Positions 9,447 through 18,925 of a DNA stretch of 64,000 nucleotides are shown piece after piece (the stretch's first letter is position 1; every line of letters begins with the position of its first letter). The position numbers and the translations under genes are program-made. The DNA is from Terrisporobacter mayombei. Its GTDB lineage: Bacteria; Bacillota; Clostridia; Peptostreptococcales; Peptostreptococcaceae. The notes beneath the pieces are model-generated. The model had not been told where the DNA came from. It saw nothing but the letters and a program-made list of their open reading frames with translations, and did no database searches. The stretch covers positions 1-64,000 of the forward strand of contig NZ_JACRYU010000012.1 in NCBI RefSeq assembly GCF_014333445.1, in the 5' to 3' direction.

Positions 9447-10838
9447 TTATAAAGATGATGGTACTGAATGAACGCATTCATCATGTACATCATGTAATGC
9501 TTCCATAATACCTTCTGATAAACTTGGATGTGCATGTATTACCCTACCTACATCCTTAGCTTTTAATCCTAATCCTACTGCTAAAGATAATTCAGTTAAT
9601 AAATCTGTACAATGAGGTCCCACTAAAGTAGCCCCTATTATCACGTCATCTTTATCTACTAAAACTTTAATAAATCCTTGTATTTTTCCTATAGCTTTAG
9701 CTTTTCCTAGACCTCTAAAATCAAATCTACCAACTTTGTACTCTATACCTTCAGCTTTTAACTCATCTTCTGTTTTACCAACACCTGCTACTTCAGGTTC
9801 TGTATAAACACAACTTGGTATTGATTTATAATTAACCGTTTCACAATTTCCTTTTACTGCATTTTCTGCAGCTACCATACCTTCAGCAGATGCAACGTGT
9901 GCAAGCATAGCTCCCGGTATAATATCTCCTATAGCATAAACACCTTCTAAGTTAGTTTCCATATATTCATTTACTTCTACAAAGCCTCTATCAGTCATCT
10001 TAACTCCAGCTTCAGCCACACCAGAGTTAGCTAAATTAGGCTTTCTTCCTGTACATAGTAGTACTATTTCGGCCTCTATAGACTTTCCATTGTTTAAGTT
10101 AAGCTTAACCTTGTCTTCACTAACTTCAAAACTATCAGTTGCAACGTTACACATAACTTTTATTTTGTCTTTTTTAAATTGTCTTGCTAACGCTTTAGCT
10201 CCATCAGAATCCATTCTTCCTAATATTTGTGGAAGAACTTCTACTATAGTTACTTTAGTTCCTAATGTGGAATAGAATTGACCTATTTCAGAACCTATTA
10301 CTCCACCACCTATGATTACCATAGATTCTGGTAGCTTATCTAGACTTAATACTTCATCAGAAGTAATAACATTCTTACCATTGTATGGCATGAATGGGAA
10401 TACAGTAGGTATAGATCCATTAGCTAATATAATTTTATCTGCCTTAACTTCTTCTATACTTCCATCTTCTTTAGTAACTTCTATAGTATTTTTGTCTATT
10501 AATTTTCCAAATCCATTTATTTTTTTTACACCTCTTTTATCAAAAAGGAACTCTATCCCTGCTACTAATTCATCCGTTACTTTTTGTTTTCTAGCAATTA
10601 TAGCGTCAAAATCCGGTTTAATATCTCCATCAATGTTGATTCCAAAAGATTTAGCTTCTTTTACAGTTCTTAGCACATCACTTGAAGCTAATAAAGCTTT
10701 AGTTGGTATACAACCTACATTTAAGCAAGTTCCACCTACCTTATTTTTTTCAATTACTGTAACTTCCGCACCAAGCATAGCGGCTTTTAAAGCTGCTACA
10801 TATCCACCTGGTCCTCCACCAATTACTGCAACTTTCAT
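9447..10838 (-). CDS. lpdA: dihydrolipoyl dehydrogenase
   Basis: A 463-residue FAD disulfide oxidoreductase that reoxidises dihydrolipoyl groups with NAD+. The FAD motif VIGGGPGG is at the N-terminus and the redox disulfide CLNVGC follows near residue 40. An NAD motif IIGGGVIGSEIG and the C-terminal HAHPSLSE with the catalytic His are present. The open frame extends upstream to 10883, overlapping metF, but the GGGGGA ribosome binding sequence sits just before the ATG at 10838, which gives the canonical N-terminus. Its likely partner is the GcvH protein of the same operon. There is no lipoyl domain fused to it. Confidence 0.94.
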   Translation of the reverse strand: MKVAVIGGGPGGYVAALKAAMLGAEVTVIEKNKVGGTCLNVGCIPTKALLASSDVLRTVKEAKSFGINIDGDIKPDFDAIIARKQKVTDELVAGIEFLFDKRGVKKINGFGKLIDKNTIEVTKEDGSIEEVKADKIILANGSIPTVFPFMPYNGKNVITSDEVLSLDKLPESMVIIGGGVIGSEIGQFYSTLGTKVTIVEVLPQILGRMDSDGAKALARQFKKDKIKVMCNVATDSFEVSEDKVKLNLNNGKSIEAEIVLLCTGRKPNLANSGVAEAGVKMTDRGFVEVNEYMETNLEGVYAIGDIIPGAMLAHVASAEGMVAAENAVKGNCETVNYKSIPSCVYTEPEVAGVGKTEDELKAEGIEYKVGRFDFRGLGKAKAIGKIQGFIKVLVDKDDVIIGATLVGPHCTDLLTELSLAVGLGLKAKDVGRVIHAHPSLSEGIMEALHDVHDECVHSVPSSL

Positions 10839-10866
10839 ATTCAATCCCCCAATTTTATTACAGATT

Positions 10867-11748
10867 TTATAATCCCGCTTCATCTAATATTTTTGGAACA
10901 TTTTCCTCTGCTCCGATTGCCATTATATGTACACCGTCGCATAGGTTTTCTTCTTTTAATTGTCTTATAAATTCTCCAGCCATTTTAATGCCTTCTTGTA
11001 CATAATTTCCTTTACCAGCTGCCTTTAATCTTTCTATTTGATCATCCGGGACAAATATTCCGGGTACATTAGCTGTCATGAATTTAGCCATTCCTGGTGA
11101 TTTTAAAGGAACTATACCAGCTAGGATTTTACAATCCATATCCTTAGTAAGCTCTCTGAATTTTCTCATATGATCTATATCATAAACTGCTTGAGTTTGA
11201 AAGAACTTAGCTCCAGCATTTATTTTCTTTTGCATTTTTAGTAATTGAACTTCTATAGGATCGTATTCAGGTGTAACACAAGCTCCTAAGAAGAAATTAG
11301 TCTTTCCTTTTAATTCTAATCCTACACTATCTACTCCACTATTTAATGTAGAAGCTGTTTTTAGTATACTTACAGAATCTAAATCAAATACCGGTTTAGC
11401 TTGTGGATGGTCACCTACACTAGTATGGTCACCTGTTAAGGCTAATAAGTTTTCTATACCAAATACGCCAGCAGAAAGCATCTCGCCTTCTATAGCGATT
11501 CTATTTCTATCTCTACCAGTCATTTGTATTACAGGTTCTAGCCCTATATCTTTTAATAATTTACATGTTGCTAGAGAAGTGGCCCTCATTACAGCTGATT
11601 GGAAATCCGTTACGTTTGCTGCATGAACTCTTCCCACACATAATTTTGCACATTCTAGCAAATGAGAAAGATCTGTGCCTTTTGGTGGTGCCATCTCTGC
11701 AGTTACGGCAAATTCTCCTCTTTCCAATACTTCTTGTAACTTACTCAT
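10867..11748 (-). CDS. metF: methylenetetrahydrofolate reductase, catalytic subunit
   Basis: A 293-residue flavin TIM-barrel enzyme that reduces methylene-THF to methyl-THF, the last step of the methyl branch. Visible motifs are VTAEMAPPKG at the N-terminus, VTDFQSAVMR, and ALTGDHTSVGDHP near residue 105. It is followed by lpd (28-base gap) and preceded by metV (32-base gap). In acetogens MetF works as a complex with MetV, so the electron entry is probably through MetV. Confidence 0.93.
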   Translation of the reverse strand: MSKLQEVLERGEFAVTAEMAPPKGTDLSHLLECAKLCVGRVHAANVTDFQSAVMRATSLATCKLLKDIGLEPVIQMTGRDRNRIAIEGEMLSAGVFGIENLLALTGDHTSVGDHPQAKPVFDLDSVSILKTASTLNSGVDSVGLELKGKTNFFLGACVTPEYDPIEVQLLKMQKKINAGAKFFQTQAVYDIDHMRKFRELTKDMDCKILAGIVPLKSPGMAKFMTANVPGIFVPDDQIERLKAAGKGNYVQEGIKMAGEFIRQLKEENLCDGVHIMAIGAEENVPKILDEAGL

Positions 11749-11780
11749 GAAAATAATCCCCCTTTATTAACTTATACTTC

Positions 11781-12455
11781 TTAAGCTTCTGCTTCTACTT
11801 TTTTATTTGCATTGTGTTTTCTTGGATTAAGTTGTTTAGAATAATCTTTTGGAGCTCTAACTTCCATTAAATTTTCTAATTGATCTAAGTCTTTAAGTCT
11901 TTCATAAATCATTACCCATGCACAATCATTATCTGGGCTAACTTCACATTTTCCATTTTTAGCTCCACCGCATGCCCCATTAATTAAGCCTTTAGCACAC
12001 ATAGTAACTGGACAAATTCCTCCAGTCCATCCAAGTTCACATTCTCCACATGCTTTACAAGCTTCTTCAAATTGCCCAACTCTTTCTACTTCACCTATAA
12101 ATAAAGTATTATTAGCTGGATAAACAGGGATATTTTGTTTCTTAACATTTTTTACAATTGTCTGAGTTCCATCTCCGCAAGCTAATGATAATATTGCATC
12201 CGCTTCTTTTAACTCATTTTTTAGAGATTTCATTTCTTTTTTACCTAATAGTAAGTTACAGGCTGTATCTGGAAGTAAATATCCTAATACTTCTTTTCCT
12301 TCAGCTTCTAATAATTCTTTCATTTCATTAATTTCAGGTTCTCCACCAGTTTTACTAGCAGCAGCACATTGATTACATCCAACTAATATAACTTTTTCAG
12401 CATCTTTTAAAAAGCCTAATATTTCTTCCATTGGTTTTCTATCAGATATTACCAT
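11781..12455 (-). CDS. metV: MetV, iron-sulfur/zinc partner of methylenetetrahydrofolate reductase
   Basis: A 224-residue protein of the MetV family (methylenetetrahydrofolate reductase C-terminal domain). Cysteines cluster at the N-terminus (VGCNQCAAASK) and again from about residue 133 to 178 (CKACGECELGWTGGICPVTMC, continued by further cysteines). They are suited to Fe-S or zinc binding. It sits directly upstream of metF, with which it forms the acetogenic reductase complex. Confidence 0.88.
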   Translation of the reverse strand: MVISDRKPMEEILGFLKDAEKVILVGCNQCAAASKTGGEPEINEMKELLEAEGKEVLGYLLPDTACNLLLGKKEMKSLKNELKEADAILSLACGDGTQTIVKNVKKQNIPVYPANNTLFIGEVERVGQFEEACKACGECELGWTGGICPVTMCAKGLINGACGGAKNGKCEVSPDNDCAWVMIYERLKDLDQLENLMEVRAPKDYSKQLNPRKHNANKKVEAEA

Positions 12456-12516
12456 AGTTATTTTCCCCCCAAAGTTTTAACTATCTTAAATATAGATTTA
12501 CATATATTACCTCTGA

Positions 12517-13374
12517 TTATTTGTTATTTTGTTGTTTACATGCTTTTATTACATGTTTTGCAAGTATAGATGTAGTAACAGATCCAACACCTGCTGGAAC
12601 CGGAGTTACCATTGATGCTTTTCCTACAACATCATCTGTATCAACATCTCCACAAATTCCTCCACCTTCTGGTTTTGCATTTATACCAACATCTATAACT
12701 ACTGCCCCTTCTTTAATATAATCAGATGTAACCATTCTAGCTCTACCAACACCAGCTACTAATACATCAGCATTGGCACATACTTTTGGTAAGTCTTTAG
12801 TTTTTGAGTGACAAATTGTTACAGTAGCATTTTCTCCAAGTAATAACATTGATACTGGCTTACCAACAACCATTGATCTACCTAATACAACTACATTAGC
12901 TCCTTTTAATGGAACATTATAGTATTTTAATATTTCAACTACTGCTGTAGGAGTACATGGAGGGAATCCAGTTTTATCTCCTTCCATAAGCTTTGCAGTA
13001 TTCATTGGACTAAAGCAGTCTACATCTTTTTCAGGTGCTATAATATTTTTAATTACTTCTTCATCTATTCCTTTTGGTAATGGTCTAAAAGTTAATATAC
13101 CATGCACTGAAGAATCATCATTTAATTTTTGTAGTGTCTCTATATATTGTTCTTGAGTTGTTCCATCTGGTAACTCAGTAACTTCTGTTTCAATTCCTAT
13201 AGCTTCACACTTTTTAAGAGCTCCTTTTTCATAGGATAAATCATTAGCTTTAGCTCCTACTCTTAAAATAGCTAATTTAGGTTGAATACCACCCTTAACT
13301 AATTCTTGGCATTCACCTTTTAGAACTTCACTTATTGCATCGCCTACTGGTTTACCTTTTATTATTTCACCCAC
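12517..13374 (-). CDS. folD: bifunctional methylenetetrahydrofolate dehydrogenase/cyclohydrolase
   Basis: A 285-residue FolD with the signature pattern ILRVGAKANDLSYEKGALKKC (catalytic Tyr and Lys), then DVDCFSP and VVLGRSMVVGKP for NAD(P) binding. It oxidises or reduces methylene-/methenyl-THF. The start is GTG at 13374, nine bases after GGAGG. A separate cyclohydrolase gene (fchA) lies just upstream, so the dehydrogenase activity may be its main job here. Confidence 0.95.
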   Translation of the reverse strand: MGEIIKGKPVGDAISEVLKGECQELVKGGIQPKLAILRVGAKANDLSYEKGALKKCEAIGIETEVTELPDGTTQEQYIETLQKLNDDSSVHGILTFRPLPKGIDEEVIKNIIAPEKDVDCFSPMNTAKLMEGDKTGFPPCTPTAVVEILKYYNVPLKGANVVVLGRSMVVGKPVSMLLLGENATVTICHSKTKDLPKVCANADVLVAGVGRARMVTSDYIKEGAVVIDVGINAKPEGGGICGDVDTDDVVGKASMVTPVPAGVGSVTTSILAKHVIKACKQQNNK

Positions 13375-13478
13375 TATTTTTCTCCTCCCACATACAAAAG
13401 ATTATTTTCCGTATAGTCTTTAATATAATTATATACTTATCTAATTTTCGTCGTTATTATATAAATTATTTTGTATAA

Positions 13479-13513
13479 AAATATATTATAATTTTCGGTT
13501 TTATAATATATTT
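13479..13513. terminator. AT-only hairpin with T-runs between fchA and folD
   Basis: AAATATATTATAA (13479-13491) pairs with TTATAATATATTT (13501-13513), with T-runs on both strands. A stem made only of A/T pairs should be a weak terminator, so read-through into folD is expected. Confidence 0.45.
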
Positions 13514-13534
13514 TTTAATTAACTTATTTTCTTA

Positions 13535-14167
13535 TTATTCTAAAGCAACCAATACCTTTTGGTATACTTCATCACAAATTTTAACTCCGTCTTGAACTAA
13601 TTGATTACATTCTTTTTCTATTTTTTCTGCATATTCTCTATCTTTCATAGAATTTACATTTATTATTACATTTAATTGGCCAGATAAAATTGCAGCTCTT
13701 AAGCATTGAACTCCACAACCAACATCACTTATAGCTAATTTTGATCCTTTATCAACTAATTCTTCATGTAATTTTATTGAGTCGAAACATAATCTTACTA
13801 TATCCATAGGTACTTCACATGCAACCTTTAAACATTTTTCCATAGTTTCAGCTTTATATTGTTTTTCTTCTTCTGTAGATGTAGGAAGACCATAAGCTTT
13901 TGATAATGGATAAAATCCTTCTGCATCTTTATCTATCATAGATAATAACTCTTCTTGTAATTTTGCTGCCTTAACTAAAATTTCTTGTATAGTCTCTTCA
14001 TATTGTGCATATTTTTTCTTTCCTGTAGTTAAGTTACAAACCATACTACCTAATGCCATTCCTATCGCTCCTGCTAATGCAGCAGCTCCTCCGCCTCCTG
14101 GCACAGCAGCTTTAGAAGCTAATACTTCAATAAAATCAACACAACTTTTTTGTGCTATTTTTTCCAT
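13535..14167 (-). CDS. fchA: methenyltetrahydrofolate cyclohydrolase
   Basis: A 210-residue cyclodeaminase/cyclohydrolase-family protein with the glycine-rich stretch AAVPGGGGAAALAGAIG near residue 20 and the usual helical length. It interconverts formyl-THF and methenyl-THF. It lies between fhs and folD in pathway order. AAGGAGG precedes the ATG. Confidence 0.93.
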   Translation of the reverse strand: MEKIAQKSCVDFIEVLASKAAVPGGGGAAALAGAIGMALGSMVCNLTTGKKKYAQYEETIQEILVKAAKLQEELLSMIDKDAEGFYPLSKAYGLPTSTEEEKQYKAETMEKCLKVACEVPMDIVRLCFDSIKLHEELVDKGSKLAISDVGCGVQCLRAAILSGQLNVIINVNSMKDREYAEKIEKECNQLVQDGVKICDEVYQKVLVALE

Positions 14168-14209
14168 ATAGTTAATGCCTCCTTAAATTATTCAAGGTTA
14201 ATTGGGAAG

Positions 14210-14238
14210 GTAGTACACAATGAAAAATTGTGTACTAC
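14210..14238 (-). other. intercistronic hairpin fhs/fchA
   Basis: GTAGTACACAAT (14210-14221) pairs perfectly with ATTGTGTACTAC (14227-14238) around a five-base loop. In the operon's direction it is followed by CCTTCCC rather than T residues, so it is unlikely to terminate. It would terminate weakly in the opposite direction. Confidence 0.6.
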
Positions 14239-14279
14239 TTTATTGTATATATTACTTATAATTATTTTTATTTATAATC

Positions 14280-15953
14280 CTAGAATAATCCTGAAATTAC
14301 TCCATTTTCATCAACATCTATTCTTTCAGCAGCTGGACGTTTTGGAAGACCTGGCATCTTCATTATTTGGCCAGTAAGTGCAACAACAAATCCCGCACCA
14401 GCAGAAACTGTTACTTGTCTTACTGTAATTTTAAACCCTGTTGGTCTACCTAATTTAGTTAAATCATCAGTTAAAGAGTATTGAGTCTTAGCCATACATA
14501 CTGGCATATTTCCAAATCCTAAACTTTCTAATCTATCTAATTCTTTTTTAGCTTGTGGAGTAAATACCACACCATCAGCTCCGTATATCTTAGTTGATAC
14601 AGCTTCTATTTTTTCAGCTAATGTTAAATCATCTTCATAGCAGAATTGGAAGTGATTTTCTTGTTCGCAAAGTCTTAATACTTCCTCTGCAAGTTCTATT
14701 CCACCTTCTCCACCTTTAGCCCATACTTGAGATAATGCAACATTAACACCTAATTCTTTACATTTAGTTCTAACTAATTCAACTTCTGCTTGAGTATCAG
14801 TTGGGAATTCATTTATAGCAACTACTGCTGGTAATTTATAAACTTGAGTTATATTTTCAACATGTTTTAATAAGTTTGGAATACCTGCTTCTAATGCTAC
14901 TAAATTTTCTTCATTTAATTGATCTTTTGGAACTCCACCATTATATTTAAGTGCTCTAACTGTAGCTACTATTATAACTGCATCTGGTTTTAAGTTAGCC
15001 ATTCTACATTTTATATCTAAGAATTTTTCAGCACCAAGATCAGCTCCAAATCCTCCTTCAGTTACTACATAGTCTGAAAAATGCATAGCCATTCTTGTAG
15101 CTATAACAGAGTTACATCCATGAGCTATATTAGCAAATGGTCCACCGTGAACAAATGCAGGTGTTCCTTCTAGCGTTTGTACTAGGTTTGGTTTTAAGGC
15201 ATCTTTTAATAAAGCTGCCATAGCTCCATTAGCTTTCAATTGTTCAGCAGTAACTGGTTTTCCTTCATAGTTATAGCCAACAACGATTCTTCCTAGTCTA
15301 GCTTTTAAATCCATAATATCACTAGCTAGACAGAAGGCAGCCATAACTTCTGAAGCAACTGTTATATCAAATCCATCTTCTCTTGCAACACCATCAGCTC
15401 TTGCACCTAGTCCATCAACTACGTTTCTTAATTGTCTATCGTTCATATCAACGCATCTTCTCCAAGTTATAGTTCTGATATCTATTCCAAGTTCATTACC
15501 TTGATGAATATGATTATCTAGCATTGCAGCTAATAAGTTGTTTGCAGCACCTATAGCATGGAAATCTCCAGTAAAATGTAAATTTATATCTTCCATTGGA
15601 ACAACTTGAGCATATCCACCACCTGCTGCTCCACCCTTTATACCAAATACTGGCCCTAAAGAAGGTTCTCTTAATGCAACAAGAACATTTTTACCTAATT
15701 TTTGTAAAGCATCAGCTACACCTATAGTAGTTGTAGTTTTTCCTTCTCCAGCTGGAGTTGGATTTATAGCTGTAGTTAAAATTAGCTTAGCTTTTTTACC
15801 TGTATCTTTTTTAAGTAAATTGTAATCAACTTTAGCTTTATATTTTCCATATAACTCTAAATCATCTTCTGTTAGACCTAACTTTTTACCTATCTCTCTA
15901 ATATCTAAAGGTTTTGCTTCTTGAGCAATTTCAATATCTGATTTGAATCCCAT
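14280..15953 (-). CDS. fhs: formate--tetrahydrofolate ligase
   Basis: A 557-residue ATP-dependent enzyme that captures formate as formyl-THF, the entry to the methyl branch. Diagnostic motifs are [13 protein letters not shown] near residue 70 (P-loop), [20 protein letters not shown], and the C-terminal [19 protein letters not shown]. The frame is open to a GTG at 15968, but GGGAGGA lies between that codon and the ATG at 15953, which is therefore the start. It is preceded by cooC (65-base gap with a small hairpin). Confidence 0.97.
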   Translation of the reverse strand: MGFKSDIEIAQEAKPLDIREIGKKLGLTEDDLELYGKYKAKVDYNLLKKDTGKKAKLILTTAINPTPAGEGKTTTTIGVADALQKLGKNVLVALREPSLGPVFGIKGGAAGGGYAQVVPMEDINLHFTGDFHAIGAANNLLAAMLDNHIHQGNELGIDIRTITWRRCVDMNDRQLRNVVDGLGARADGVAREDGFDITVASEVMAAFCLASDIMDLKARLGRIVVGYNYEGKPVTAEQLKANGAMAALLKDALKPNLVQTLEGTPAFVHGGPFANIAHGCNSVIATRMAMHFSDYVVTEGGFGADLGAEKFLDIKCRMANLKPDAVIIVATVRALKYNGGVPKDQLNEENLVALEAGIPNLLKHVENITQVYKLPAVVAINEFPTDTQAEVELVRTKCKELGVNVALSQVWAKGGEGGIELAEEVLRLCEQENHFQFCYEDDLTLAEKIEAVSTKIYGADGVVFTPQAKKELDRLESLGFGNMPVCMAKTQYSLTDDLTKLGRPTGFKITVRQVTVSAGAGFVVALTGQIMKMPGLPKRPAAERIDVDENGVISGLF

Positions 15954-15978
15954 AACTATTCCTCCCACAGGTTTTATT

Positions 15979-15999
15979 TAAACACTATTTAAGTGTTTA
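15979..15999 (-). other. small intercistronic hairpin cooC/fhs
   Basis: TAAACACT (15979-15986) pairs with AGTGTTTA (15992-15999) with a five-base loop and no T-run on the minus strand. Confidence 0.4.
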
Positions 16000-16018
16000 T
16001 ATCTTTTATAAAAGTTAA

Positions 16019-16804
16019 TTAACTCTTATGCTTTTTAATCTCAACTAGTCTTTCTTTGATATCCTTTATTTCTTTTCTAGTTGCTTCACTTATATCGTAA
16101 GGAGATTGATTGGATCTATCAGAATCAATGACTTGTTGATTATAATGAATAAATCCTAAAGCTTCTCCATCTTCAAGATTACTCTTTATAAACTCAATAT
16201 CTTTATCATCCCTCATTTTATTTCCAACAACATACACTTTTTTTACACCAATATCATTTCCTAACTTTTTAACTTTTCTATAGGTTTGTAAGCTTCTTTC
16301 TCCTGGTTCAACTACTACTATGAATGCATCTACACCTTGAGCAGTACCTCTGCCTAAATGCTCAATTCCAGCTTCCATGTCCATTACAACTACATCATTA
16401 TTTTGTAATATAAGATGTGAACATAATCTTTTTAACAATACATGTTCTGGACAAACACATCCTGAACCACCTGTATCCACTGTACCTAATGTAAGTAGTC
16501 CTACACCATTATGTTCTTTACAATATTTTTCTGGAATATCATCTACTTTTGGATTCAATTTAAACATTTTATTAAATGTACCTTCACTAGTAGCAGTTCT
16601 TTCTGATACTAATTTTTTCATTTCTGATATTGGTACAATTGACTCATAAACATCCTTAGGAAAACCTAATGCTAATGCTAAGTTAGCATCTGGATCTGCA
16701 TCTACAGCCACAACTCTAAAGCCTTCATCTGCGAACATTCTTGAAATCATTGAAGCAAAAGTTGTTTTTCCTACTCCACCTTTTCCTGTTATAGCAATTT
16801 TCAT
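16019..16804 (-). CDS. cooC: CO dehydrogenase maturation ATPase CooC
   Basis: A 261-residue MinD-type ATPase with the deviant Walker A GKGGVGKTT at residues 7-15 and VVAVDADPDANLALALG following. It also has the VDTGGSGCVCPEH stretch whose CxC pair is used for nickel binding and dimerisation in CooC. It loads nickel into the C-cluster of the adjacent CooS. The frame also allows ATG at 16816, but GGGAG abuts that codon too closely, so the ATG at 16804 is preferred, with some doubt. Confidence 0.9.
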   Translation of the reverse strand: MKIAITGKGGVGKTTFASMISRMFADEGFRVVAVDADPDANLALALGFPKDVYESIVPISEMKKLVSERTATSEGTFNKMFKLNPKVDDIPEKYCKEHNGVGLLTLGTVDTGGSGCVCPEHVLLKRLCSHLILQNNDVVVMDMEAGIEHLGRGTAQGVDAFIVVVEPGERSLQTYRKVKKLGNDIGVKKVYVVGNKMRDDKDIEFIKSNLEDGEALGFIHYNQQVIDSDRSNQSPYDISEATRKEIKDIKERLVEIKKHKS

Positions 16805-16890
16805 TTTCCCACTCATCTCCCGTCTTTAATCTATCGTCTTTAAAGTAACTAAAAAATGAACTTTTCTTACTTTTCTAATATATATCCATA

Positions 16891-16927
16891 GTTAGTCTAT
16901 TATTATAATTATTAATAATAGACTAAC
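16891..16927 (-). other. intercistronic hairpin cooS/cooC
   Basis: GTTAGTCTATTATTA (16891-16905) pairs perfectly with TAATAATAGACTAAC (16913-16927), a 15-bp stem with a seven-base loop. No T-run follows in the operon direction. It may protect the cooS message or mark a processing site. Confidence 0.6.
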
Positions 16928-16972
16928 TTCTTTTTATTAAAATTATATTATTTTATTTAAAAATGCTTATTT

Positions 16973-18925
16973 TTAAGCTTCTGCCAAGCGTTTATTTAAA
17001 ACTTTTTCTTGATATAATTCTTCGAAGTGTGGACGTTTACCTTCTATATCATCCATTATCATCTTAGCTAATTCTACTGGATTTTCGTTAACAAAGAAGC
17101 AAGCTCCTACTTGATCTTTTAATCCACCACATAATAATTCAACTGCTTTAGAAGAACCTGTAACTGGAGGCATAACACCTAAGAAAGTATCTATACCTGA
17201 AGCAACAACATAAGTTCCTATTGCTACAGCTTTTTCTGACATCCACTCTGGAGCACATCCTGCAACTGGTAAGTCACTTATATCCATACCACAAGCATTT
17301 GCAATTAATGAACATACATTTAATATACGAGAGTTATCAACACAAGATCCTAGGTGAATTACTGGAGGTATATCAACTAATTCACAAACTGTAGCTAAAC
17401 CTTTTCCTGCAAATTTAGGAGCATTTTCTTTCAACATTAAACCATTCTTACAAGCTGCAGAAGCACCACATCCTGTAGTAACAACTAAGAAATCATTTTT
17501 AATTAACTCTTTTATTATTGTTAAGTGATTATGGTTAGATGGAGTTTTAGCATTGTTACATCCAACAACACCAACAACACCTCTTATTACACCAGATGCA
17601 AGAACATCTATTAATGGCTTTAATGTATCCATTTCATCTATTTGGGTATTAACAACATTATTTAATTGACCAACTATAGCTTCTTCAGCATATCCAACTA
17701 CACCTTCTGATTTTAAATCTGGAACTAAAACTTTTTCTTGATCTCTATTTTTGAAGTTTAATATAGCTTCTCTTACTATTGTTTTAGCATCTTCCATAGC
17801 AGTATCTTCGTGGAACTCCATGTATGTAGAACCAGTGATTCTAGCTTTTGGAGATGTAGTTATAAATTTAGTATGATAATGCTTAGATAAGTCAGCTAAT
17901 GCTGGGAATATACATTGGACATCAACTATCATAGCTTCAACAGCACCTGTTATTATAGCTAATTCTTGTTGATGGAAGTCACCAGCTATTTTAACACCAT
18001 GTCTCATAGTTAATTCATTACCTGTACAGCATATACCTGATAGAGTTATTCCATCAGCACCTACCTCTTTAGCTAGTTCTTGCATTTCAGGTAATTCAGA
18101 AGCTGCAACTATCATTTCAGATAATGTTGGTTCATGTCCATGAAGAATTATATTAACGTTATTTCCTGCTAGTACATTTAAGTTAGCTTCTGTATGAACT
18201 GGTTTTGGAGTACCAAATAATACATCAGAAAGCATTGTTCCTATCATAGATCCTGCCCATCCATCTGCCATAGAACATCTCATAGCCATATGAATTAAAG
18301 AATCTAAATCAGATGTACATCCCACATGAGTAGAATGCATTACTGTTGCTATTTCTCTATCTATTGCTCTTGGCTCTATACCAAGTTTATGCCATAGTTC
18401 TTGTCTTACTTTTGGAGCTCTCTTTAATAATTTTGATACACCAAATGGTTTACCAAACTCCATTAGACAGACTTCTGCTACCTCATGAGCTAATTCATAT
18501 ATATCTTTACCTTCAGGATCAACGTCCATAAATTTAGCAAATTCTATTAATTTTTGTGGTTCTTTAACTTGATAGTCTCCACCAGGAGTAGTTAAAGCTA
18601 AAGTATGAGCTATATCTCTAGCATGATCTGAATGGGCAGCAGTACCTGCAGCACACATTCTAGCAAAGTTTCTACCAACTATAGTATGTTCATCAGCACC
18701 ACAAAGTCCTCTTGGAGTCTTAGGGCTTATTCTACAAGGACCCATTCCACAGTTTCTGCAACATACACCTTGAAGACCAAATCCACATTGTACTTTATAG
18801 CCTAATTTTCTTTTATACATTGTTTCAACGCCATCTTTTTCAGCCTTTTCCAGCATAACTTTACTGTTCATATCAACAGTCATGTTTTGCATTTGTTCAA
18901 GAACGTTAATATCTTTTTTTTCCAT
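16973..18925 (-). CDS. cooS: anaerobic nickel CO dehydrogenase, catalytic subunit
   Basis: A 650-residue enzyme interconverting CO2 and CO at the Ni-Fe-S C-cluster. N-terminal cysteines C47 and C55 (D-cluster) and C56, C59, C64 and C75 (B-cluster) are visible. Later motifs include SGICCTGNE, GVVGCNNAKTPS, TTGCGASAACK and HLGSCVDNSR, which carry C-cluster ligands and catalytic residues. It is the first gene of the Wood-Ljungdahl operon. There is no separate acsA in the window, so this is probably the CODH that feeds AcsB. AGAGGGG precedes the ATG. Confidence 0.96.
   Translation of the reverse strand: MEKKDINVLEQMQNMTVDMNSKVMLEKAEKDGVETMYKRKLGYKVQCGFGLQGVCCRNCGMGPCRISPKTPRGLCGADEHTIVGRNFARMCAAGTAAHSDHARDIAHTLALTTPGGDYQVKEPQKLIEFAKFMDVDPEGKDIYELAHEVAEVCLMEFGKPFGVSKLLKRAPKVRQELWHKLGIEPRAIDREIATVMHSTHVGCTSDLDSLIHMAMRCSMADGWAGSMIGTMLSDVLFGTPKPVHTEANLNVLAGNNVNIILHGHEPTLSEMIVAASELPEMQELAKEVGADGITLSGICCTGNELTMRHGVKIAGDFHQQELAIITGAVEAMIVDVQCIFPALADLSKHYHTKFITTSPKARITGSTYMEFHEDTAMEDAKTIVREAILNFKNRDQEKVLVPDLKSEGVVGYAEEAIVGQLNNVVNTQIDEMDTLKPLIDVLASGVIRGVVGVVGCNNAKTPSNHNHLTIIKELIKNDFLVVTTGCGASAACKNGLMLKENAPKFAGKGLATVCELVDIPPVIHLGSCVDNSRILNVCSLIANACGMDISDLPVAGCAPEWMSEKAVAIGTYVVASGIDTFLGVMPPVTGSSKAVELLCGGLKDQVGACFFVNENPVELAKMIMDDIEGKRPHFEELYQEKVLNKRLAEA

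Noticed and set aside
10312..10872. Long forward frame of 186 codons opposite lpd
   Set aside because: Fully antisense to a clear dihydrolipoyl dehydrogenase; serine/proline-rich composition typical of a shadow frame.
14210..14238. Intrinsic terminator splitting the operon after fhs
   Set aside because: The strong stem is followed by CCTTCCC, not T residues, in the direction of transcription; better called an intercistronic hairpin.
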